Source: Clostridiaceae bacterium
GTDB lineage: Bacteria; Bacillota; Clostridia; Saccharofermentanales; UBA5734
Reading direction: 5' to 3'
DNA: 7,137 bases
Assembly: GCA_012522285.1 (NCBI GenBank)
Contig: JAAYKS010000276.1
Location: 1-7,137 of the forward strand
How positions within the stretch are numbered: the first letter of the stretch is position 1; the number at the start of each line of letters is the position of its first letter. Under the pieces are notes generated by a model, which saw only the letters and a list, made by a program, of their open reading frames with translations, ran no database searches and was not told where the DNA came from. Positions 1 to 5,940 of the stretch are shown piece by piece. The position numbers and the translations under genes were made by a program.

Positions 1-54
1 ATCATGGATCTGTACACCGCGGCGTACCACGGCGAAGAGCCGGCCGTCCGCTAA
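1..54 (+). CDS. C-terminal tail of an unidentified protein (5' end outside the window)
   Basis: Frame 1 is open from the window edge and gives 17 residues (IMDLYTAAYHGEEPAVR) before a TAA stop at 52-54. A strong terminator-like hairpin about 50 bp downstream on the same strand supports a real + strand gene ending here. The tail loosely resembles the last helix of Gfo/Idh/MocA-type oxidoreductases, which often end with a helix followed by a short 'G.PV' segment. That resemblance is too short to carry a function, so I leave it unassigned. Because only 17 codons are visible, the reading frame itself is also not certain. Confidence 0.4.
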   Translation: MMDLYTAAYHGEEPAVR

Positions 55-105
55 GACCTCTCACAGGCCTCCCGGCTGCGGGATGACACCCCCCGTGACC
101 ATGGC

Positions 106-140
106 AACCGGCCCGGAGCGCATCCCGCTCCGGGCCGGTT
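106..140 (+). terminator. Perfect 15-bp inverted repeat, probable intrinsic terminator
   Basis: The arms AACCGGCCCGGAGCG (106-120) and CGCTCCGGGCCGGTT (126-140) are exact reverse complements, with a 5-base loop (CATCC). The stem is very GC-rich. The bases that follow (CGATTGTTCG, 141-150) are only moderately T-rich, so the U-tract is weak. It lies after the stop of the leftmost gene and before the kinase gene, as expected for a terminator of the upstream transcription unit. With so weak a T-tract it could also act as a stable 3' end that protects the mRNA. Confidence 0.7.
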
Positions 141-213
141 CGATTGTTCGGGGAAGAACAGATGGCCCATTTTGCGGCAAGTTCCCGTATAGTGAAACAG
201 AACAAGAGCCTTT

Positions 214-227
214 CGGAGGTGTCTATG
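214..227 (+). promoter_or_regulatory. Ribosome binding site that fixes the start of the PfkB-family kinase
   Basis: CGGAGGT at 214-220 lies 4-5 bases before the ATG at 225-227. The frame stays open upstream to a TTG at 144, but those extra 27 codons have no comparable Shine-Dalgarno sequence and do not look like PfkB-family sequence. The family's N-terminal strand and TPNPSLD motif begin about ten residues after this ATG. Confidence 0.75.
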
Positions 228-1208
228 TCGGCATTGGCTCCCGTCTTCACCCTGACTCCCAACCCCTCCCTCGACGAGACCTGGCAGGTGGAAGCCTTCC
301 ACGAAGACCGCATCAACCGTGTAGACGGGGTGCGCCTGGATCCCGGCGGGAAGGGAATCAATGTCTCCCGCCTGCTCCGGGTACTGGGGGTAGACGCGCC
401 CGCGGCGGGGTTTGCGGGCGGAGAGAACGGTCGGGCGTTGCGAAAGCGACTTGTGGCGGAGGGCATTCCCGACGCCATGACCGACATCGCAGGGGAGACC
501 CGCCGTAACCTGACTTTGCAGATCGGACACGAAGGCCGAACGGTTAAAATCAACCATCCCGGTCCGGAGATTCTGCCCGCGGAATGCCGTCGGATGGCCG
601 ACCGGCTGGAGGAAACACTCACGCCCGGGTCCCTTCTGGCGGTGTGCGGGAGTCTTCCGCCCGGGATGGGGCGCGATGAGATCACCGCTTTACTGGCCCG
701 GCTGTCTGTGCGGGGCGTTCGGATTTGTGTGGATTGCGAGGCGCTCGATCGCGCGCGTCTCTGTGTGATCCGGCCGTTTATGGTCAAACTGAATCAACAG
801 GAATTTGAGGCATTGGTCTCACCATCCGGCCCTCTTTCCGGCCGGGCAGACGTCTTGTCCACCGCGGCATCACTCGCCCGGGACACCGGCGCGATCGTGG
901 TGGTTACGCGGGGAGGAGACGGTGCGGTCGCCGCGACCCCGGAGGAACGGCGGATGGCGCTAGCCGCTCCTCCGGTGGGTGTGTGCTCGACGGTCGGGGC
1001 GGGAGACGCCCTGCTGGGCGGCCTGCTGGCGGTCTATGCCGGCTGGCATCCGGATGGGGAGACGGGAGAGGACGATTTGCTGGCACGCGCGTTGCGAATC
1101 GGGGTGGCGTGCGGCGCGGCCAAGACCGCTTTGCCGGGGACCGACATGCCGATGCGGGAAGCAGTCCTCGCACGGTACCGGCAGACCGGGCATCCTGTCC
1201 CGGTGTAG
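225..1208 (+). CDS. PfkB-family sugar-phosphate kinase (1-phosphofructokinase / tagatose-6-phosphate kinase / Pfk-2 type)
   Basis: Cytoplasmic ribokinase-fold kinase of 327 residues, close to the usual 305-330 for this group. Its likely reaction is ATP-dependent phosphorylation of a ketohexose phosphate to a bisphosphate. Motifs in order: the TPNPSLD N-terminal signature; the PfkB signature 1 core GGKGINVSR (residues 41-49); a GSLPPG turn; the VKLNQQEF strand that usually reads KPN..E; TRGGDGAV; and the ATP/anion-hole motif STVGAGD (255-261), with D261 the expected catalytic base. Serine before TVGAGD is typical of the FruK/LacC/Pfk-2 branch rather than of ribokinases. Which substrate it uses (fructose-1-P, tagatose-6-P or fructose-6-P) cannot be told from motifs, and no PTS or sugar-catabolic gene is next to it in the window. 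It converges on the phosphoribosyltransferase gene with only 43 bp between them and no visible hairpin there. Start chosen by the GGAGG Shine-Dalgarno. Confidence 0.9.
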   Translation: MSALAPVFTLTPNPSLDETWQVEAFHEDRINRVDGVRLDPGGKGINVSRLLRVLGVDAPAAGFAGGENGRALRKRLVAEGIPDAMTDIAGETRRNLTLQIGHEGRTVKINHPGPEILPAECRRMADRLEETLTPGSLLAVCGSLPPGMGRDEITALLARLSVRGVRICVDCEALDRARLCVIRPFMVKLNQQEFEALVSPSGPLSGRADVLSTAASLARDTGAIVVVTRGGDGAVAATPEERRMALAAPPVGVCSTVGAGDALLGGLLAVYAGWHPDGETGEDDLLARALRIGVACGAAKTALPGTDMPMREAVLARYRQTGHPVPV

Positions 1209-1251
1209 GCACAGACAGCTTCCCGCGTGACGATGTTGAGGGGATGGGCGG

Positions 1252-1779
1252 TTAGAACGAAGTTCCAATGCAGGTCAGCCAGCCGCTTCGGATCCATCGC
1301 GCGGTGACCGGGGTTTCATCCAGCCCGATACAGGCCGCGCCCACGATCCGGGCACCGGTGCGTTCGAGCAAATCGCACATCGCCTGGAGCTGGGCGCCAG
1401 TCTCGATCCACTCGTCGACGACCAGTACGCGCCGGTTGTCCAGGCGCAGCGCGGCGGGGATCTCGAAGGTCTTTTCCTGTCCGGTGTAGTCCGTAAAGTA
1501 CTCCGACGTCAGCAATTCGGGGGGGTATGGCAGGCGCCCGCCTTTGCGGATGCCCAGGAATCCCGCGCCCAGTCGACCCGCGAGGGCGGTACCGAGGATC
1601 CACCCGATGGCTTCCGGCGCGGCGACCAGGTCCACTCCGTCCCGATACGGGGCGGCCAGTGCCCGCACGATCCGGTCGAACAGGGCGGCATCCGAAAAGA
1701 CCGGCAGCAGATCATATCGGCCGACGGTGTGGCGGGGCAGCATGGTGCGGATCTGTTCGACCAGTTCCGGGTGCTCCAT
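1252..1779 (-). CDS. Adenine-phosphoribosyltransferase-like protein with a divergent PRPP loop
   Basis: A 175-residue cytoplasmic type I phosphoribosyltransferase, matching the usual APRT length (170-185). The body follows the APRT layout: a helix-strand segment ending VDLVAAPEAIGWILGTALA (50-68), an RKGGRLP segment (78-84) equivalent to the RK.GKLP of APRT, a flexible SEYFTDYTGQ region (92-101), and the PRPP-binding loop VLVVDEWIETGAQ (118-130). Differences are clear: APRT normally has VDDLLATGGT at the PRPP loop and ARGF where this protein has EAIGW. PRPP use is therefore likely, but adenine as the base is not assured; another purine or a regulatory role is possible. A purine-rich Shine-Dalgarno (GGGAAGGAA, opposite 1786-1794) stands just before the ATG. 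It is the last gene of the murL operon, 46 bp after the uroD-like stop, with no internal promoter that I can see. Confidence 0.82.
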   Translation of the reverse strand: MEHPELVEQIRTMLPRHTVGRYDLLPVFSDAALFDRIVRALAAPYRDGVDLVAAPEAIGWILGTALAGRLGAGFLGIRKGGRLPYPPELLTSEYFTDYTGQEKTFEIPAALRLDNRRVLVVDEWIETGAQLQAMCDLLERTGARIVGAACIGLDETPVTARWIRSGWLTCIGTSF

Positions 1780-1825
1780 GTAGATTCCTTCCCTTACGGA
1801 TCGGACGGTTCAACCGGACGGCACG

Positions 1826-3064
1826 TCACCCGTCCAGCACCGTTTTCATGGCAATATCGGCCCAATCCCAGATGCGCTGGGGTTTGTACTTGACGGTGCT
1901 GATGTCCTTGAGAATGTACTCGAGCGGTGTCTTGTTGCGTGCGCAGGCGTCGCGGGTGCGGCGGAGGTCAGCACCGATCAGGCCGGTGTCGAACGTCTCC
2001 TGTGCGACCCAGGCCGGATTGGGCTTGTTGACCGCGACAAAATCCCCATGGATGTTTTCCGCGGCGATGTCGATGTTGCACCAGGGGCTGCAGGAGACCT
2101 TGCGTACATTGGGCAGTTTGCGCACCAGGTGCATGCGGTCGTGGAGCGGCTCGCAGCAGCCATAATAGACCCGTCCGAACCGGGCGCAGATCCGCTTGAT
2201 GTACTGGAACTCCAGCCGGTCGTGGTCGGCGGCGCTGATGCTGCCGAACAACTGCGCGGTGGCGTCGGTCCAGCAGTTAAGGGCGGATACGTGTTCGCCG
2301 GGTTTATGGCGTGGGAACTCGTCTTCATAAGTATAGGAATATGAGCAGTGGGAGACGGTGAGGGTGTCGTCCAGGAGGTTTTTCTGCTCGGCCTGGTCGA
2401 TCATGGCCTCAAACACCGTGACATATTTATCCATCGCTGCTTCCAGGAACTCCGGCCGCTCCGCGACCCCGACGAGGACTTCCTCCGGCGTGATCCACTC
2501 GACCAGGGTGTCCCAGAGGGTGCTGTACACATACATGCCGGTCATGCGGACGTCCAGGATGCCGCCCAGCGCTTCGCGCGCCATGGCTTCCCGCCGTTCA
2601 TTGGCCGTCTTGTCTTCGGAGAGAGTGGGCACGATCAGCTTTTCGAGATCCTCTTCGGTCTCGATCTGCGGCTTGTAGTGGTGTCCGACGATCCAGTTGT
2701 TTTGGTCGGTGACTGCGGTATCCTCATTTTTTTCGATGCCGAAACCAGTGCTGTCGATCGCGCGCGGGACCTCGATGTAGGGCTCGACGACCATATCGCA
2801 GCGCAGATGATCCCAGCGGTAGAGGGTGCGGCGGAGGCCGCCCTCGATCCGGCGGAGGAAGGGGTCTTCGCACTGCGACTTCAAAAAGCCGTCGACATCC
2901 ATTTCGTGCCAAGGGATTTCGTCGATGAGGACCATCGGGCGGACCGGACGGAGTGCGTTGAGGCGTTTCCACATGTCCCGCTTCTCTGCTTGGACTGAGA
3001 GCCCTGCGAGATCGGCCACGCGCGATGCGAGTTCCCGGATGATGCGGATGTCGTTTTGGTTCAT
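1826..3064 (-). CDS. Uroporphyrinogen-decarboxylase-superfamily protein (not HemE), function unknown
   Basis: A 412-residue soluble protein with the look of the UroD/MtaA superfamily, whose members include uroporphyrinogen decarboxylase and zinc-dependent methyl-corrinoid:thiol methyltransferases. It is longer than HemE (about 350) and lacks the HemE N-terminal substrate motif (RQAGRYLPEY type), so haem synthesis is unlikely. The C-terminal half has YYGCCEPLHDRM (300-311) followed by VRKVSCSPWCNID (320-332). C303, C304, H308, C325 and C329 are candidate metal ligands or catalytic residues, by analogy with the zinc sites of MtaA-like enzymes, but the spacing is not the canonical one. It is rich in Trp and acidic residues and has no signal peptide or membrane segment. 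Its ATG overlaps the murD stop as ATGA, with AGAGG 6-7 bases upstream, so translation is probably coupled. No corrinoid protein or partner methyltransferase is visible nearby. The family is assigned by recognition of overall pattern; the substrate is unknown. Confidence 0.75.
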   Translation of the reverse strand: MNQNDIRIIRELASRVADLAGLSVQAEKRDMWKRLNALRPVRPMVLIDEIPWHEMDVDGFLKSQCEDPFLRRIEGGLRRTLYRWDHLRCDMVVEPYIEVPRAIDSTGFGIEKNEDTAVTDQNNWIVGHHYKPQIETEEDLEKLIVPTLSEDKTANERREAMAREALGGILDVRMTGMYVYSTLWDTLVEWITPEEVLVGVAERPEFLEAAMDKYVTVFEAMIDQAEQKNLLDDTLTVSHCSYSYTYEDEFPRHKPGEHVSALNCWTDATAQLFGSISAADHDRLEFQYIKRICARFGRVYYGCCEPLHDRMHLVRKLPNVRKVSCSPWCNIDIAAENIHGDFVAVNKPNPAWVAQETFDTGLIGADLRRTRDACARNKTPLEYILKDISTVKYKPQRIWDWADIAMKTVLDG

Positions 3065-4383
3065 ACTGTGCCTCTTTCCCCGCGGATGCGGACCAGACGC
3101 TGGAAGGCGTCCCCTTTTTCCTCAAAGCTCTTGTATCGATTGTAACTGCTGGCGGTCGGCGACAATAGACAGACACCGCCCGCAGGGGTGTATTCGAAGC
3201 ACAGGGCCACCGCGGTTTCCATGTCGTCCGCCCACAACACCCGCTGGGGTGCGGCCACCGTGCGGAGACGATCCCGGACCGCCGCTCCGGTGTCGGGCAT
3301 ACATATGACCGTGCGAACTTCCGATTGTGCGATCGCGTCCGCAAAGGGGAGGAGGTCGAGACCCCGGTCCATGCCACCGACGACGAGTGTGTCGACCCGG
3401 CCCAGCGCTTCTATGGCCAGCAGGGTCGCAATCGGCACGGTGGCGATAGCGTTGTCGACAAACCGGATGCTGCGGTAGGTGCCGACCGGCTCCATCCGGT
3501 GGGGCATGCCCGCATAGGTGTCCAACCCCTCGCGAATCGCCTGTTCCGACGCGCCCACTTCCCGGCAGACCGCGGCCGCGAGCAGCGCGTCGCATAGGTT
3601 GTGGCGTCCCGCGAGCCGCGGGTTGCGGGACGCCAGGTCGGACAATCCGGCGGCGTCCGCGCCTGCAAGAGATACCGGCAACCGCCGTCCAGGCGCCCAT
3701 TTTTCGACCTGACCGCGCAGTTCGGCGTGATCCGCGTTGTAGACGCACAGCCCGTCTGCGCGCTGGTGGCGGAGGATGTTCATCTTGGCGGAGACATAGT
3801 GGTCATACGACGCGTAATGGTCCAGATGCTCGGGATACAGGTTGGTGAGCACTGCGATGTCCGGAGAGGCATGGGTGTATTCGAGCTGGTGGGATGATAG
3901 CTCCACCACCGCCACCGAATCGGGGCGCACCTCCCGGACCCGGTCCAGCACCGGCACCCCGATGTTTCCCATCAGGAGGGCATGCCGGCCGGCGGTCTCC
4001 AGGATGTGGTGGATCAGCGAAGTCGTTGTGGATTTGCCCTTGGTACCGGTGATCCCGATCGTCAGGCAGGTCGCGTGGCGCAAAAAGAGATCTGTCTGAC
4101 AAGTGACTGTCATCCCCGCCGGCAGGTCGACTCCCAGCAGCGTGATGCCCGGGGACTTGATCAGGCAGTCATAGTCGGCCAGATGCCCGAGGTAATCCGG
4201 ACCGCTGTGGATCGCGGTGCGGTCGTCCGGCCGGGGCAGTTCCACGGAATTGCGATCCGCGACCGCCAGCGGCAGATCCGGGAGGGCCTCCCGCAACAGC
4301 CGCCAGGTAGAACGGCCCTCTCGACCGAATCCCAGGAGGAGGATGCGTTTGCCTTTCAGCTCATTCAATATCGCTTGCAACAT
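3061..4383 (-). CDS. murD: MurD-type ligase, probably MurD2: UDP-MurNAc-L-alanine--L-glutamate ligase
   Basis: A 440-residue cytoplasmic Mur ligase, normal MurD length. The N-terminal UDP-binding domain starts with RILLLGFGREGRST (13-26). The central ATPase domain has the P-loop GTKGKST (113-119), ELSSHQLE (161-168), NLYPEHLDHY (181-190) and a lysine, K200, at the carbamylated-lysine position. GRHN (259-262) begins the link to the C-terminal domain, which carries PHRMEPVG (294-301), GGMDRGLD (336-343) and LSPTASSYN...KSFEEKGDAF (407-427). The last region is diagnostic for MurD: S413 and F420 match the glutamate-contacting Ser415 and Phe422 of E. coli MurD. However, the usual lysine of GG.DKG.D (E. 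coli Lys348) is Arg340 here. Classical MurD adds D-Glu. The 23-bp overlap with murL and its location away from division/cell-wall genes argue that this one adds L-Glu (MurD2), which is inference. ATG start with GAGGG only 3 bases upstream, consistent with coupling to murL translation. Confidence 0.88.
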   Translation of the reverse strand: MLQAILNELKGKRILLLGFGREGRSTWRLLREALPDLPLAVADRNSVELPRPDDRTAIHSGPDYLGHLADYDCLIKSPGITLLGVDLPAGMTVTCQTDLFLRHATCLTIGITGTKGKSTTTSLIHHILETAGRHALLMGNIGVPVLDRVREVRPDSVAVVELSSHQLEYTHASPDIAVLTNLYPEHLDHYASYDHYVSAKMNILRHQRADGLCVYNADHAELRGQVEKWAPGRRLPVSLAGADAAGLSDLASRNPRLAGRHNLCDALLAAAVCREVGASEQAIREGLDTYAGMPHRMEPVGTYRSIRFVDNAIATVPIATLLAIEALGRVDTLVVGGMDRGLDLLPFADAIAQSEVRTVICMPDTGAAVRDRLRTVAAPQRVLWADDMETAVALCFEYTPAGGVCLLSPTASSYNRYKSFEEKGDAFQRLVRIRGERGTV

Positions 4384-5830
4384 ATTCCCTCATGCGGAGG
4401 ACTGGCTCCATAAAGGCCTCCGGGATAGCATGCTCTTCGTTGAAACGCTCCATGATGCCCTCGATGTCGGAAGGCGGGAAGGCAGATTCGACCGGTTTGG
4501 CTCCGCGCAGTGCGCGCATCCGCTCCGCGTAGTGGCGCAGCAGCAAAGGCTGGGAGCGCCCCTCCAGAATGTTGTGCAGGATGGTCCACTCGACCGCGCA
4601 CCGGACTTCTTCCGCTTCGCCTACGCACTCGAACGGTTTGATCGGGGTGAGTCCGGTCAAACCGTCAAAGTCGGAGATCCGCGTGGGATCGTCGAGCAAA
4701 GGCCCGATCAGTCGGTCCAGTTCTTCCGCCGGGAGAAAAGGGGCCAGAATCAGCCGCACGAACAAACACTTGGGGCATTGTCCGCACCAGCGGTTTTCCC
4801 GGCTGCCGGCGTTGCAGGAGCGGAACACCTCCCGGTAGGAGACGGGCGCGGCTGCGAACCGCCGGGCGATCTGGAGCTCGTTGAAGGGCCGCAACAGGCT
4901 GAAATAGTGGATGCCGCTCCCAAAGTTCCGACGCGCGTATTCCATAAAGGAGTGCTCGAACGCATAGGACTTGGAGTATTGGTGGTTCACATCCAGCCCT
5001 TCGAGATTGCCCTCGTTGGCACTTGCCTCGTTGGAAAGAACGATGCGGGCAAATCCGAACCGGAACGCAGTCAAATAGGCGGAAAACGCGACGATGGCGG
5101 AAAATGGGGTGTGTCCGTTGAGAAACCCCATACGGTTCAGCTCCAGCAGTCGGGGGTGGATCGTGCGCCGCACCGAGATCGTCTGTTCGGACGCATACCC
5201 GGCGACAGCCGCCGTGTTGAGCCCGGCCGGCGTGGGATTGATCAGGAAGGGAACGTTATTCTCCCTGTGCTCTGCCAGCAGCTCAAGGGTGACCACCGAG
5301 TCTTTGCCCCCGCCCACCGGGACGAGATTTCCGCCGGGAAGATACGGAGAGGCTGCGGAGGCGGCAAGGGCATCCGCATGTGCCGCGGCCGGGTTCGGCA
5401 GCTCGCACCGGAGCTCCATAAAGCCGTTCGGGTCGGGGGGGATCCCGTTGCGGTAAAAAAACTCGCCAAGACCGAGCCGGTAGAGGGTCTTCCACCAGAA
5501 GATATCGGTTTCGTCCAGCCAGCCGGCGTGAACGAGGACCGTCGGGGAGCAGGTGGCTTTCCAGTAACTCACCAGTTCCACCATGCCCAGCGAAAAGAGA
5601 ATCCGGCGACCCAGCGGGCTGTCAAACATGTTGATGGAGGATCTGCCCGCCACCTTGTCTGGAAAGGTCAGAGTCGGCTCGAATACCGCGAGGCCGGGGA
5701 TCTCAAACTGGTAGGTGACACAGGTCTCGGCGGCGTTGTCCGTGAGCGTCCAGCCGTGAAAATGAAACGCCGGCCAGCGTTCCCGCAATTCGATGTATTG
5801 ATCATATCTCTGGTTTGGTTCTATCGGCAT
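4361..5830 (-). CDS. murL: MurL: UDP-MurNAc-L-Ala-L-glutamate epimerase
   Basis: A 489-residue soluble protein that I recognise as the MurL family, described in Xanthomonas oryzae. MurL epimerises the terminal L-Glu of UDP-MurNAc-L-Ala-L-Glu to D-Glu using ATP and Mg2+. Visible features: an N-terminal domain of about 160 residues rich in aromatic residues; a PP-loop-like nucleotide motif VPVGGGKDS (170-178); NGHTPFSA (238-245); SNEASANEGN (266-275); and a cysteine cluster with C339 and CGQCPKC (C349, C352, C355) that may bind metal. The GGGKDS plus CG.CPKC combination resembles PP-loop ATP pyrophosphatases, which suggests activation of the substrate carboxylate by adenylation; that mechanism is inferred from fold-level similarity. 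It is the first gene of the operon, about 30 bp after a TATAAT promoter, with GGAG (opposite 5838-5841) 7 bases before the ATG. The overlap with the downstream murD supports the function. It would often be labelled hypothetical by automatic pipelines. Confidence 0.85.
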   Translation of the reverse strand: MPIEPNQRYDQYIELRERWPAFHFHGWTLTDNAAETCVTYQFEIPGLAVFEPTLTFPDKVAGRSSINMFDSPLGRRILFSLGMVELVSYWKATCSPTVLVHAGWLDETDIFWWKTLYRLGLGEFFYRNGIPPDPNGFMELRCELPNPAAAHADALAASAASPYLPGGNLVPVGGGKDSVVTLELLAEHRENNVPFLINPTPAGLNTAAVAGYASEQTISVRRTIHPRLLELNRMGFLNGHTPFSAIVAFSAYLTAFRFGFARIVLSNEASANEGNLEGLDVNHQYSKSYAFEHSFMEYARRNFGSGIHYFSLLRPFNELQIARRFAAAPVSYREVFRSCNAGSRENRWCGQCPKCLFVRLILAPFLPAEELDRLIGPLLDDPTRISDFDGLTGLTPIKPFECVGEAEEVRCAVEWTILHNILEGRSQPLLLRHYAERMRALRGAKPVESAFPPSDIEGIMERFNEEHAIPEAFMEPVLRMREYVASDIE

Positions 5831-5866
5831 CGGTTTACTCCGCGCATGTAGTGTTGTCGATCATCC

Positions 5867-5894
5867 ATTATAACCGAGGAACGCGCGGTGTAAC
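5867..5894 (-). promoter_or_regulatory. Sigma70-like promoter of the murL operon
   Basis: On the - strand a perfect TATAAT (opposite 5867-5872) is preceded, after a 16-bp spacer, by GTTACA (opposite 5889-5894), which matches TTGACA at 4 of 6 positions. Transcription would start near 5860, leaving a leader of about 30 bases with the GGAG ribosome site. It lies in the 110-bp gap upstream of murL. I see no comparable promoter further down the operon, so it probably drives all four genes. The TATAAT is clear in a GC-rich background; the -35 is ordinary. Confidence 0.6.
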
Positions 5895-5940
5895 CCGTGA
5901 GCGGCGTCCGGCCCGGACAACGGAACTGGGTTGAGAGGGG

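Noticed and set aside
188..193. TATAGT as a -10 box for the kinase gene
   Set aside because: It is a fair -10 match about 30 bp upstream of the start, but no -35-like hexamer lies 16-18 bp before it and there is no TGn extension. The kinase must have a promoter after the hairpin, but I cannot place it with confidence.
2..787. A 261-codon - strand open frame opposite the kinase
   Set aside because: Ser/Arg/Pro-rich translation with no family features. The + strand frame has all the PfkB motifs.
2348..2998. A 216-codon + strand open frame opposite the uroD-like gene
   Set aside because: It lies wholly antisense to a gene with family resemblance and a coupled start. No convincing ribosome site or family pattern was seen, so it is a shadow frame.
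1826..3064. Calling the uroD-like gene hemE
   Set aside because: It is too long and the HemE N-terminal motif is missing. No other haem gene is nearby.
3452..3461. TTGTCGACAA perfect palindrome resembling the 6900-6936 units
   Set aside because: It lies inside the murD coding region and a 10-bp palindrome is expected by chance in a window this size.
4217..5851. A 544-codon open frame on the + strand across murL and the start of murD
   Set aside because: It is antisense to murL, which has recognisable motifs, a promoter and a ribosome site. Its translation shows no known motifs and is rich in Arg, Gly and Pro, as expected of an antisense frame in GC-rich DNA.
5906..5918. Short palindrome GTCCG-GCC-CGGAC after the aldo/keto reductase as a terminator
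   Set aside because: Only a 5-bp stem with a 3-base loop and no T-tract on the - strand, which is common by chance at this GC content.
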